Source: Adiantum capillus-veneris (taxonomy: Eukaryota > Streptophyta > Polypodiopsida > Polypodiales > Pteridaceae). From it: DNA of 64,000 nucleotides. Below are positions 46,928 to 57,398 of the stretch, piece after piece. Made by a program: the position numbers and the translations under genes. Below the pieces are notes generated by a model. The model was not told where the DNA came from and did no database searches. It saw nothing but the letters and a program-made list of their open reading frames with translations. Numbering within the stretch: the stretch's first letter is position 1; the number at the start of each line of letters is the position of its first letter. Location: contig CM043953.1 in assembly GCA_014529385.2 (NCBI GenBank), positions 85,960,342 through 86,024,341 on the forward strand, written 5' to 3'.

Positions 46928-48868
46928 TGAGGCAAGCTTTTCCATGCATGGGAACCCCCCCATATATCTTTGCCCTTTTACCAAAATATTTCCTATTATA
47001 TAAGTTACTTTTGATTTTTCTTCCCTTTTTCACAAAAGTTTTAGCCTTTATTAAATAAATAAGACTTATGCTAATCAATCACGATGTAGCATAAATAAGT
47101 AAGCTTTCTTTGTTGATATCTCTTTTGACCTTAAATATTAAATATATATATTCTAAATTACATTATATAGTTTAGTATTTTCTAATATATTTTTCATGTA
47201 TATATATTATTCCACCCTACCAAATATTTTATTCACTAGTTTTCATTTTCAAACCTCAACCCCACTTTCAAATTTCAATAATACTTCCATCTAGATGATT
47301 GCCAATCTTTTCAAAACTCTAGGTCATGTTTTCATACACATGAAGGAGCTTACACTTGAAGGCAAGAGAGAAGTCCACTCAAAGGGGACCACCAAAAGAC
47401 CTTTGTAACCACAAATAATACATTATTTGGCTGAAATTTTTAAGTAGAGAAGAACCCCGAATCTGATGGATCGTTCAACATGAAAGATGTAGCTCGTGAT
47501 CTCAACTTTTAGCTCAATTTTTTTTCAGAATTTTTGGAGTTATGAACACGGAGATATGATTTTTGTAGTGGACCCCAATTTTCTCGTGTAATGGTGACAG
47601 AGGCCATCCCCAATTTTCTTCCCTCTAGAATGGCTATGGTTCTACAAGTCTTCAAGCATGATTACAAGAGACAAGGCTCTTTTAATGAGGTCTTGGTAAG
47701 TCTAGAGTGATTCTATCACCATTTTTGGAGGATCCATCCTCATCAACAATTATCCACCTTCGACAACCTCTCTTATAATTTTCTTACCTCTCTCTTCTCT
47801 CCCTAATAAGCTTATGTCTAGCCAGAGCTAGACTATTGTAAATATCTCCTATCCTCTACATCCTACCCACATTCTCTCTTCTTCTCTCTCTATTGACTCT
47901 GGTATTTTAAATAATGAGGAGACAAGATGGGAGCCACGGTCACATGCACCCCATTTTCCTAGTCACCAGAGTGGGACACTCACCTCAATTAGAAATATTG
48001 CTAAAACCTTACCTCCTTCCCTATATAAGGAGGCCATGAGAGCTCACTTGGGGACACACACACACACACACACACCTATCCATACACACTCTTGTGCTAC
48101 ATGCTTGTAGCATGAACCCTAATCACATAATCACAACACCATCATCATCACCATCACCATGCACAAAAGATGAGCACCACACCTCCACACCACTTGTAAT
48201 TAAGGGTTGAAGGCACAATTTCAAGAAGAAGAAGGGTGGACACACTCATGATATTCCTCGCCATCAACTCCCATCTCTCCATTATGCCTCCTACGATCTT
48301 GTCCCCTTCTCATTTTCCTGCCATACGCTACCTATTGTATTCATCTTTTGCAAGTAATCAACACACTCCATCTTGGTGCCATACTTTGTGTCGCTTTGGA
48401 TACATCTCATTGTGAGTATGGTATATGCTTGTTCCTTGCCTTTTTTTTCTACTTATGTAAAGGTGTGCGGATTCGTCACCATACACACACACTCTCTCTC
48501 TCCCTCTCATATTCCTATCATCTTGCTACTTCCATCTTGAGGTGTGCGGATTCGCCACCTCTTGTATGATAAGTGAGCATACTCACAAGTTTCCCCTACC
48601 TCATTATCTTCCTTACTAACATGCACGAGTAGCAAGCCCATTCTCACTCATTCACCACTCCTCTCACCTTATTCTCCGACCAGCCCATTCCACATTTGGG
48701 CGTGGATCTTGAAATTGTTTTCCATGGAATGCTTCATTGTGTATATGTATACTTCCTAGCCGCATATCTTGCTAGGTGGTGCCCCTATTGTGTATCCCCC
48801 ATGATGAGGCCATTGTGCATAGTCTTGGTGTAGAGGCCACCGGGTCTATTTTTCACTTCCGCCTCTCA
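46928..48868 (+). repeat. 5' LTR of the Tat-like element (1941 bp)
   Basis: Starts TGAGGCAAGCTTTTCC and ends CTTCCGCCTCTCA. The first 433 bp match 54979-55411 with nine differences by eye and no indel; the last 375 bp match 62187-62582. It contains a (CA)n run near 48055-48075 and a TATA-like CCTATATAAGGAGG near 48021. Confidence 0.9.
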
Positions 48869-48870
48869 TT

Positions 48871-48889
48871 TGGTGCCCCCACTGAGGAG
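48871..48889 (+). promoter_or_regulatory. Primer-binding site of the Tat-like element
   Basis: TGGTGCCCCCACTGAGGAG, two bases after the LTR end. The same 19 bases occur at 36700-36718 and a near match at 27748-27766. TGG pairs with the CCA end of a tRNA; I cannot name the tRNA. Confidence 0.75.
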
Positions 48890-48937
48890 GGATCTTGAAA
48901 CGTTCAGTTTACAAGGCTGACATGTTTACTTTTCTTC

Positions 48938-50180
48938 ATGGACGAGTGGCCTCTTGAATTCTGTAATTGGACCACTGAAGAGGAGGAGCTTCAAGAAGGT
49001 TTGACTCAAGTCATCAAGACACTCTTGCCAGGGTATTGTATTGTTAGCATAGAAGAGGTGGTAAGACCCTCTTTCCCTACTCAAATTGTTTACATTTCTC
49101 ATCATCCCCGCAAGCGTAAAAGCAAGGCACAAGCTGCATCATGCTCACATTGTACCCAAAAACCGCACCTTCGACATGAGTGCAACCCAAAGTGAAGAAA
49201 AGGCCATCATTTTTTCCCTCGACATCCACACAGGAGTTCTCACATCAGTAGGCTTTCAAGTAGCACCAGGCTTCTCTACATCTACGTCCACATCTTTCCC
49301 ACCTATTCCACCTATGCCCACAACAAGCCTTCACAACTTGCGGAAGCTACTACGAACGCGTGGTCCCTCCCTCTCCCTTGCACCAAAAGATTCAAGGGTT
49401 TTCCAACGCCGACAATCACCCCGTCTCCAAAACAAAAGGGTAAATCCTCCAAAGTCTTTCTATACCTCACTCTCATCTCATGAGCCAGGAACTAGAAACA
49501 GCAGCATGGATTCTACATCATCTACCGAGTGAAGAGGCGGAGCTTGTCATCGACAAGGTCTTTGACACAGGGTTTGCTTGGCGGAAAGACAAGACCCTCC
49601 ACCTTCAAGGAGTGTTGCTTGTGAATCAAGGCTATGATGACGACTTTACAGCTTGCTATGTATCCATCGAACTTGGATTAATACAAGTGGTAAGACTCAC
49701 CACCTACCTGATCACACCTGTGTATACACTAGATGGCACTCTATCTTGCAGGAAAGTGAAGTTGCTCAAAGAGAGAGAGTTCAAGCTTTTCCAAGAGCTT
49801 GCTAGAGGGGCAGTCCTAGAGCTAGAAGACAAAGACAACCTTGTCCTGTGGTACTATAAATTTGACCTCGACTACCAAGAGCTCTACACCTCTGACTATA
49901 ACCTTCCACCACAAAGGAGAGAGCCTTTCCGAATTATCATGTGATGGACCCAACACATCAACCTTTTGCAAGGAACCAAACTTATGCACCACAAAGAATT
50001 CAATCAATCAAAGTAATCTTGGACCGCAAGATGTTTTATCAGCAGATCATTACAACCATGTTTGGTAGAGAAAGACTGCAAGAGATAAACACCTCTTCTC
50101 TACCCTTTATCCTCCCTATGATTAATCATGAAGTGTCTTTTGATGTAGTTATTTTCATCCTTGTATAGTATGTTTTCCAT
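48938..50180 (+). pseudogene. Extra 5' ORF with zinc knuckle, before gag
   Basis: The first frame (48938-49195) begins MDEWPLEFCNWTTEEEELQE and has CSHCTQKPHLRHEC, a CX2CX4HX4C knuckle. Later parts lie in other frames: 49086-49532 (Ser/Pro/Arg-rich) and 49480-49944 (LPSEEAELVIDKVF, then ELGLIQVVRL). The ORF ends before the gag ATG at 50262. The N-terminal text also occurs at 27814, in a relative. Ogre elements carry an ORF of unknown function here. The frame changes may be frameshifts or small introns. Confidence 0.6.
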
Positions 50181-50261
50181 CTACCGAGCACCCATGTATT
50201 GAATCTCTATTTATTAAAAAAAAAAAGATTTCTAAGTCGAGTTAATTTTCTCACTCTCACA

Positions 50262-51068
50262 ATGGCAAGTGTAGCATTTCCAACATTTAGTGGTAAGGTG
50301 GGTGAGGATGCTGCAGACTTTCTAGACAATTTGGAAATAGCATGTGTCATCTCTGCGAGAGATGATGATGCTTCGCGCTTGCGCATCTTCCCACTTCTAA
50401 TGAAGGTGGAGGTAAGATCATGGTACAATGCCTTGGCACAAGCAACCAAGGAACGGTGGGACTTATTAAGAGCAGCCTTTGTCAAGCGTTTTGGAGAGGG
50501 CACAACATCAAAGAAGCTATGGAAATTGTTGACAGAGTTGAAGCAGGGCAGTATGCTGGAATACGCATCATATGAGTAAAATTTTGTAGATTTATGGGGG
50601 CGATGGGTTGCATCGCTAAGAGAGGATGAGGGGGCACCTGATTTCCTAAAGAAGAATCGGTTTGTGGCTGGGTTATGGCCAACTCTTAAAGAGAAGGTGA
50701 AGGGAAGGTTTCCTGCTACGTATGAGCTAGCAGTTGAAGTGGCCCGCCTTAAAAACAAGAAGTTGCGCCTACAAGCCAGGAATATCGATGAAGAGGAAGC
50801 CGTTAGGACCCGACCACCTCTAGCACCACCTACAACAGCCGCCCAGAGGATTCAACCATAAGAACCAATTGAAGATCAGCAAGACCTGCTCAATGGAATC
50901 ACCAATCAACTTGAGAATCTCTCAGTCCATTTGATACAACAAGGGCATGCACACAATTGCAACCAAGAGCAAGGAAGAGGACAACGAAGGCAAAACCAAG
51001 AATACCACTGCTACAATTGTGGGGAGGATGGTCATGGCATGTACTACTGTCCACACCCAAGGAGGTAG
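50262..51068 (+). pseudogene. gag of the Tat-like element
   Basis: Starts MASVAFPTFSGKVGEDAADF. LRIFPLLMKVEVRSWYNAL, WDLLRAAFVKRFG and a KLLTELKQGSMLEYASYE run form the standard Ty3/gypsy gag core. The knuckle is CYNCGEDGHGMYYC (CX2CX4HX4C) at about 51009. One frame runs through all of it, broken only by TAA at 50577, TAA at 50859 and TAG at 51066. Gag would form particles and bind the element RNA. It is continuous in frame with the pol part below. Confidence 0.88.
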
Positions 51069-52890
51069 AATTTCAATAGAGGAGCCAGGAAAAACCAGGT
51101 TTCACCACCGAGAGCAAGACCACCACCACCGAGGGCACCACAACAAGCACCACCCATGCAAATCCTACAACCACCCATTCAACCACAACCACCACCACCA
51201 CCACAACCTCTCATTCCACCCTTACCCCCACCACTAGTTGGCAATCAAACAGTAAGCGTCATAAGTCTTGAAGGTAAAGGAAAGGAGAAAGTGGAGGAGG
51301 ATATCAAGGGAGTAGCAAAAGGTAAGACCAAGTTTAAAGGAGTAGATGCCATAGGAGTAAAACGTTCTAGGCATGGTGAATCTTCCCAAAAGGAAGAAAA
51401 GATGAAGACTAAAGGGGAATCTAGCAAAAAGCCGTCCAAGTCACGACGTAAAATTGACATTGTAGATTTCTCTTTGGGTGAATGTTCTAAACCATATGAT
51501 TTGGTTCAAGATGTTTCTATGCAGGGCCCAAAAATCACCTGGCCCCAATTACTCCACCTAGCACTTAGGGTGAGGAGACAATGGACAAAGATGGTTAGCA
51601 CGAGACGACCAAAGCCAAAGATAGCTGGGGCTATCTCTGGGATGAATCTAGATGACATACTACCAGTGATGGATGCTTACATCAAAGGGCAACACATCTC
51701 CAATATCTACATCGATGGTGGTGCACAAATATGCGTCATGAGTGAAAAAATGATGCACCGTTTGGGTTTAGAGGTGAGTCGGCCAGCACCATGCCGAGCC
51801 AAAATGGCAAATAATTTAAAATTTCAATGTGTTGGTGTCATAAATGCAGTTAGGATAAAGGAATTCAACACCGAGGTAGATGTGGACATCTTTGTCATGC
51901 CACACAAAGGGGAGGGCTATCCTATCATTGTAGGGAGGCATTGGCTTATGGCTATGAGAGCTCAGCAGGACTGGGACACCGGCATAATCCAGATGAAGGA
52001 TGCAAAAGGGAGTCCAATACTTTACGACATGAAGAAAGGTCGGCAATGCGACATGGATCTAGAAACCTCTATGGATGAGTTTTCTAGTGGTGACTCTTCA
52101 ACCACTTCAGAGGAGGAGTCAACAGTGAGTGAAGAAAGTGACAGTAGCATTAAGGTGATGGCGATCATTCTCAAGGACCCTAAGAAGATGGAGCAACCTG
52201 ATTTCTCATCATCAAACCAAGGGGAGACACCAGGTATACAACCTCTGGTAGAAGCACGTAAGCTACATCAAATGCTCTCTAGTGAGTTGTGTGGGAAGGA
52301 GCGTGAAGATTATATTTTGATGCTAAGTAATTTTACCACATTGTTCATTGATGAATATGATAAAATCACTGGCATCACAGTAGTTCAACATCACATTAAG
52401 CTCAAGGAGGGAAGTAAACCTGTAGTGCAGAAGCTCAGGCGGCTAGGAGTAATTCAACAAGAGGCCCTGCTCAAAGAGGTGAGGAAATTGCTAGAAGCCG
52501 GTTTTATCTATCCTGTTGAAGACTCAGAGTGGGTTTCTCCAGTGGTAGTCACACCAAAGAAGAATGGTAAGTAGAGGGTTTGTGTTGATTACAAGCCTCT
52601 TAATGCAGCCACAAAGAGGGACCATTTTCCTCTTCCTTTTCAAGACAAAATTCTCAATGAGGTAGCAGGACATGAGAGCTACACGGTATGTGATGGCTAC
52701 TCAGGCTACTTCCAAATTAGCATCGCTGAAGAAGATCAAAAGAAGACAGCCTTCATCACACCATGGGGATGTTTTGCTTACAGAGTTATGCCTTTTGGTC
52801 TCACTAATGCTCCAACCACTTTTCAGCGATATGTAACATTTGTTTTTCAGCCATTCTTTGGAAAATCAATCCGTGTTTTTATTGATGACT
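51069..52890 (+). pseudogene. Protease and reverse transcriptase of the Tat-like element
   Basis: In frame with gag: a proline-rich linker (51160-51240), a lysine-rich region, then protease with NIYIDGGAQICVMSEKM (Asp-Gly-Gly active site) and YPIIVGRHWL near its end. RT begins HHIKLKEGSKPVVQKLRRLG and FIYPVEDSEWVSPVVVTPKK. TAG at 52572 stands where KNGKWR is usual. Beyond it VCVDYKPLN, AFITPWGCFAYRVMPFGLTN and VFIDDF (the YxDD-type active site) follow. A one-base frameshift lies at about 52890, right after VFIDDF. Only these changes break a long enzyme. Confidence 0.9.
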
Positions 52891-53740
52891 TTGTATCTAT
52901 AGCTCTTGCTCTCTTCATTTGGAGAAAGTTTATGAAGGTCTAGCTAGGCTACAAGCTTTGGGGGGCCAACTCAATGTGGAGAAATGCCACATTGGTGAAA
53001 GCAAGGTTACTCTTCTTGGCCATGTGATCTCGGCCAATGGCATTGAAGCTGACCCAAGCAAGGTTCAAGCCTTGCTGGCTTTGACCTCTCCCACCACAAC
53101 AAAGTAGTTGGTCTCTTTTCTTCAAAAGGTGAGGTATTTGAGTAGGTTCATTCACTTGCTCTCCCAAGTGGTTCTCCCTTTACAACAAGTTACCCATCAA
53201 GAGATCTTCACTTGGAGTGAAGAAAATGAACAACAATTCAATGAGGTAAAACAAATTCTAGCTTCACTTCCCACCATAGCACCTCCAAAGTGGGACGAGC
53301 CATTTTATGTAAACCCTATTGTGGGCAATGACACACTTGGGGCTGTATTGATGCAAAAGGATCCTCAAACTTCTTTCATGCATCCTATCTACTTCTCTAG
53401 TCGAATGATGACTCCATCAGAAAAGGGATACACGGCAGTGGAACACATGGTGCTTGCATTAATGTTTGCTACCACCAAATTTTGCTCTTATTTATTGTCT
53501 AGACCATTCATAATCTTAACAATGGAAGAAGTATTTCCTTATGTAATGCAGCACATGGATGTTTCTTCTAGGATTTCCAAATGGCTCACAAGGCTACAAG
53601 AGTTTGACTACACAATGCAAGTGGAGAACTCCACAAGGGCTACTCTAGGAGGTATTCTCACTCATCGCCACTATGAAAAGAAGCTAAAGATAAAGCCAAA
53701 TGATCAAGATATTACATCTGTGCTGGAAGTCCCTAAGGTA
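52891..53740 (+). pseudogene. RT end and first RNase H of the Tat-like element
   Basis: The frame resumes as CIYSSCSLHLEKVYEGLARL (one base shifted), then VEKCHIGESKVTLLGHVIS, the RT thumb. TAG at 53105 breaks KQLVSFLQ-like text. From 53250 RNase H of the usual Ty3/gypsy type follows: APPKWDEPFYVNP, IYFSSRMMTPSEKGYTAVEH (with the catalytic Glu) and ISKWLTRLQEFDYTMQVEN. Tat members keep this first RNase H in worn form. No stop other than those named was seen to 53926. Confidence 0.85.
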
Positions 53741-54160
53741 GAGGAGGCTCACTCTCTTTTCTTTGATGGAGCCTACAAGAGGAAAGTGGACAAAGCTGCA
53801 GCAGGCATTGTCATCTTCAACGAGCAAGGGGATAAGGTTTTCTCCATTGGGAATCTCTTGGATTATCACTCTAACAATGAGGCAGAATATACAGCCTTAA
53901 CTCTTGGGTTAGAGTGGTGTGTGACATAGGGCATTCAACGGTTAAATGTATTTGGTGATGCCATGCTTTTAATAAAACAAATACAAGGAACTTGGACTTG
54001 TAAAAATCATAGCTTGCTAGGCTATTTGCGCAAAGTCAAGGAACTTTTAGGAAAATTTCAAGTTGTACAATTACATCATGTCCCTCGAGCAGAAAATCAA
54101 GAAGCAGATGCTCTAGCTAGAGAGAAGCTGCAAGATGTTTCAGTGGTGGGTGCTATCAAA
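53741..54160 (+). pseudogene. Second, archaeal-type RNase H (Tat hallmark)
   Basis: This domain has its own set of acidic residues: Asp in SLFFDGAYKRK, Glu in NNEAEYTALTLGLEW, Asp in LNVFGDAMLLIKQI and Asp in RAENQEADALAREK. The spacing fits archaeal-type RNase H, which in plant retroelements marks the Tat lineage and probably degrades RNA of the RNA-DNA hybrid. A TAG at 53927 interrupts it between the second and third acidic residues; the frame continues to 54571. Confidence 0.88.
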
Positions 54161-54947
54161 TTGAAGCTGCCTCTCTTCCAAGGTAGCGATGCTATGCCTG
54201 ACATCATGAGTTTCTTGGACACAGGAGAGTGTCCTAAGGATCTTACTAAGGGCCAAAAGCAGTGGCTTGTGCGCAAGGCAACAAAATACCGCCTTATCAA
54301 TGACGACCTCTACTACAAGGGTAAGGATCAAATTCTTAGGCGTGTACCTCTCTCTAGAGAGATCACTGAAATCATTTCAAGTTTCCATGATGGTGTTTGT
54401 GGAGGACACTTTGCACTTGACATCACTAGTAGAAAGATTCTACAAGCCGGGTTTGTATGGCCTAGTCTACATAGGGATGTGCATCATTGGTGTAAAACAT
54501 GGAAGGAATGTCAAAAGGCAGGGGATAGGAGGCTCACATATGAGCCACAGACTCCTATAATCTCATATTGAAGTACAATTGGCTAGTCTCAGGGTGCTAG
54601 CCGGGCAGCACAGTCAGAGCAACGTCAACTTACCTTCAACAGAGGGACTTAGGGCCAAAGGTCTCAAGAAAGGTATGTTGGTCCTATGGTATGATAACAG
54701 ATTTGACACTAGGAAGGATAAAAAGTTTTCACCCAGATGGGAGGGGTCATTTGTCATTGGAAAGCGCTACACCAATGGAAGTTAGCGATTGATAGATCCA
54801 GATGGTAGGCTCCACAAACCACGTGTCAATGGATGGAGGTTGAAGCAATACTTTTTGAGATTTGATCAAACACCTATGACGGAAATCCCCGAGGAGAGAG
54901 ACTCCTCCACCTCAATTGAAGAAGAATCAAGTACAACGCTAGAGGCA
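54161..54947 (+). pseudogene. Integrase with deleted catalytic core
   Basis: The zinc domain is present: HDGVCGGHFALDITSRKI and HHWCKTWKECQKAG. The first Cys of the usual CxxC is replaced by Trp. Reading stops at 54569 (TGA). Only about 10 codons later the text is already from the C-terminal part: GLKKGMLVLWYDNRFDTRKD and FSPRWEGSFVIGKRY. The DDE core of roughly 1 kb is therefore gone. A stop (TAG near 54783) separates the last part, RLIDPDGRLHKPRVNGW, which ends in an acidic tail at 54947. Confidence 0.83.
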
Positions 54948-54964
54948 TGAATACCTCTAGCATT

Positions 54965-54978
54965 CGGGGGAGGGCTAA
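54965..54978 (+). promoter_or_regulatory. Polypurine tract of the Tat-like element
   Basis: CGGGGGAGGGCTAA just before the 3' LTR start at 54979. Confidence 0.75.
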
Positions 54979-55411
54979 TGAGGCAAGCTTTTCCATGCAT
55001 GGGAACCCCCCCATATATCTTTGCCCTTTTACCAAAATATTTCCTATTATATAAGTTACTTTTGATTTTTCTTCCCTTTTTCACAAAAGTTTTAGTCTTT
55101 ATTAAATAAAAAAAACTTATGCTAATCAATCACGATGTAGTATAAATAAGTAAGCTTTCTTTGTTGATATCTCTTTTGACCTTAAATATTAAATATATAT
55201 ATTCTAAATTACATTATATAGTTTAGTATTTTCTAATATATTTTTCGTGTATATATATTATTCCACCCTACCAAATATTTTATTCACTAGTTTTCATTTT
55301 CAAACCTCAACCCCACTTTCAAATTTCAATAATACCTCCATCTAGATGATTGCCAATATTTTCAAAACTCTAGGTTATGTTTTCATACACATGAAGAAGC
55401 TTACACTTGAA
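54979..55411 (+). repeat. 3' LTR of the Tat-like element, left part
   Basis: Matches 46928-47360 without gaps, offset 8051, with nine differences by eye. Match ends sharply at CACTTGAA (55411). Confidence 0.9.
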
Positions 55412-55730
55412 ACTTAAGCCTCAAGATTATATCTAAAGATAAGAGTTGACTCTTTTCGAAAGAGAGAGTAATTTTAGGAAAGGGAGAGCAATTCTAGGAA
55501 AGGAAGAGTAATTTTAGAGGAGAAGGAGTAGGAGGAGTACTTTTAGGAAAGAAAGAGAGGAGGAGCTTAATTTAGAGCTCGTTTCTTGGAAGCCAAGTTT
55601 CATCCAAGAGGTTCGAAATCGGGCATCGAAATCCGTGTCGACAAAAATAAAAATAAAAAAGAATTACAGCCGTAAACGTGCACGGACTTATCTCTCCTTC
55701 CTCCCTCTATTCTTAGCTAGCCTTGAGAGC
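55412..55730. other. Left flank of the insertion
   Basis: Purine-rich, with several repeats of GAGTAATTTTAGGAAAG-like text near 55468-55545. Upstream of the TATA box, so it may hold promoter elements. Confidence 0.4.
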
Positions 55731-55731
55731 C

Positions 55732-55740
55732 TATATAAAG
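55732..55740 (+). promoter_or_regulatory. TATA box of the plus-strand gene
   Basis: TATATAAAG, followed about 199 bp later by the ATG at 55939, a sensible distance for a promoter with a 5' leader. Confidence 0.6.
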
Positions 55741-56118
55741 ACCCCTATCCCTTCACTTTGAAGACACACACTCTCAGAAGCGGAAGATCTCTTGCCTTGA
55801 CGTCGAAGTTATCTCCTCTCCCTCAACCTCTCTCCCTCAATCCATCTCCATCCCCAACTTCTTTCTCTACCATCATCGTGTTACCTCTCAAATTCTTGAG
55901 TTCTCTTTTTCAGTTTCTCTCTTCTCTTTTGCGATACGATGGCTCCGAAGCGAGTGACTCGAAGCTCGAAGGACGTTCATGTCGCTCCACCTCCAAGAAA
56001 GATGCAGAGAAAGGCATCAACTACTCCAAATGTTGCTCAAGCGGAGGTATTGGTTTCGGAAGAAGTCAAAGCCGTCAAACCTCAACCATGAGAGGTAGTC
56101 AAACGTGTTGCTAATCCG

Positions 56119-57398
56119 GTAAGATGAATTTATAATTCTGCATTGTTATACATGATGACCGGTAAGTCAAGCTCAAGAATTCCCTTAAACTGTCCAAAAA
56201 ATGTGATTATATCACAAGAAACAAGCATATTATTTCATAGAGTAGAGAAGGAATTTTTTGATTTATGATTACTGTTTGATAAACTATCTCTGTTTCATAT
56301 TAGATGTTAGTTAATCTTGTTTGAGAAATCACATAAAGAAAACAATTGCTGAAAGAATATCTTGTATCCAGATGGAACTCACGGTTAGCGAGATGATTCC
56401 ACGGTTAGCGGAGATTAAGCTGAGGTTATCAGCTCTCTTTTTGTCTCTTGCGGTTAGCAAGCTACCTTGCGGTTAGCAGGATGCCTTGCGGTTAGTGAGA
56501 TGCTCCCTTGCAGTTAGGGACTGGGAAAGTATGCGCATTTCACGGTTAGCGAATAAGTAAATCCTTTGCAAAGGCTTTGTTGGTTAGACAGAGAAAGTCT
56601 ACGGGTAGCGACAACTCTTAAGAATAATTGAAAGATTCATTTTTGTTGAATTATAGAACTGTCTTCATTAGACCATGTTTGAGAAAGAAATGTTTTGGTG
56701 ATGTTTGAAGGGCTGGATGAAAGAATCTGTGTCTGGAATTAATTAAAGAACATCGTTTGTATATGTAAAACAGTGTGGTAGTAATTAGTAAACAAGCAAA
56801 AAATTGTGAGTGTGGGATGGAAAGTGGGGGTTGGCTCAGGTTGCCAGTCAAGGATGGGTGGTCTCGATTAGTCGAGAAACTCTCCACTCCCTCTTATAAG
56901 GAGAAGTGAAATTTGAGACTCATTGTGAAAAGAGTTGAGATGACCCAAATCTACGTGACATAAAATAACTATGTAGTTTAGACTAAGTTTCATATCATAT
57001 TTATGGTTTATGGATGGCGGCCGTGCCTCTTAAACGTGGGGAAAAAGGCGTTGTCTATGGATTCTAAATATGTCAAAGGAATTTCATCTTTATGTTAGGA
57101 AACAGCTTCATTAGAATCCTAGATTTATCAACCTGGCTTGTGGCGTATGACCTTTATAACCACGTAAACGATGGATAGAGGACTTCCTCTCTTCTATTCA
57201 TTAGGGAATTTCGGAGATCATTTGGAGGGCCTTCTAAGAAAATGTATTTTTTGCACTCTCTCTCTAGAAAAAATGGCAAATAATAGAGCTGGGTCTTTCA
57301 TAGTAAAAGTTCAAAAAGTGTACTTTAAGTAGATTCCTTACTCTTCTGAACATTCGTTCGTAGTGATTGAGGGATAATCCTCTTTTCAGTTGCATTGA
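56119..57398 (+). other. Probable intron 1 of the transposase-like gene
   Basis: Begins GTAAGATGAA after codon-complete CCG. The acceptor is not resolved; a frame is open from about 57399. Inside, GCGGTTAGCRAG-type text recurs about seven times (56384-56560). Confidence 0.5.
56384..56590 (+). repeat. Short dispersed motif CGGTTAGCRAG, about 7 copies
   Basis: CACGGTTAGCGAGATGATTC, CACGGTTAGCGGAG, TTGCGGTTAGCAAGC, TTGCGGTTAGCAGG, TTGCGGTTAGTGAG, TTGCAGTTAGGG and CACGGTTAGCGAAT follow one another at uneven spacing within the presumed intron. Confidence 0.75.

Noticed and set aside
53684-54331. Minus-strand frames across the second RNase H
   Set aside because: They are shadows of the plus-strand pol frame, which carries recognised active-site motifs.
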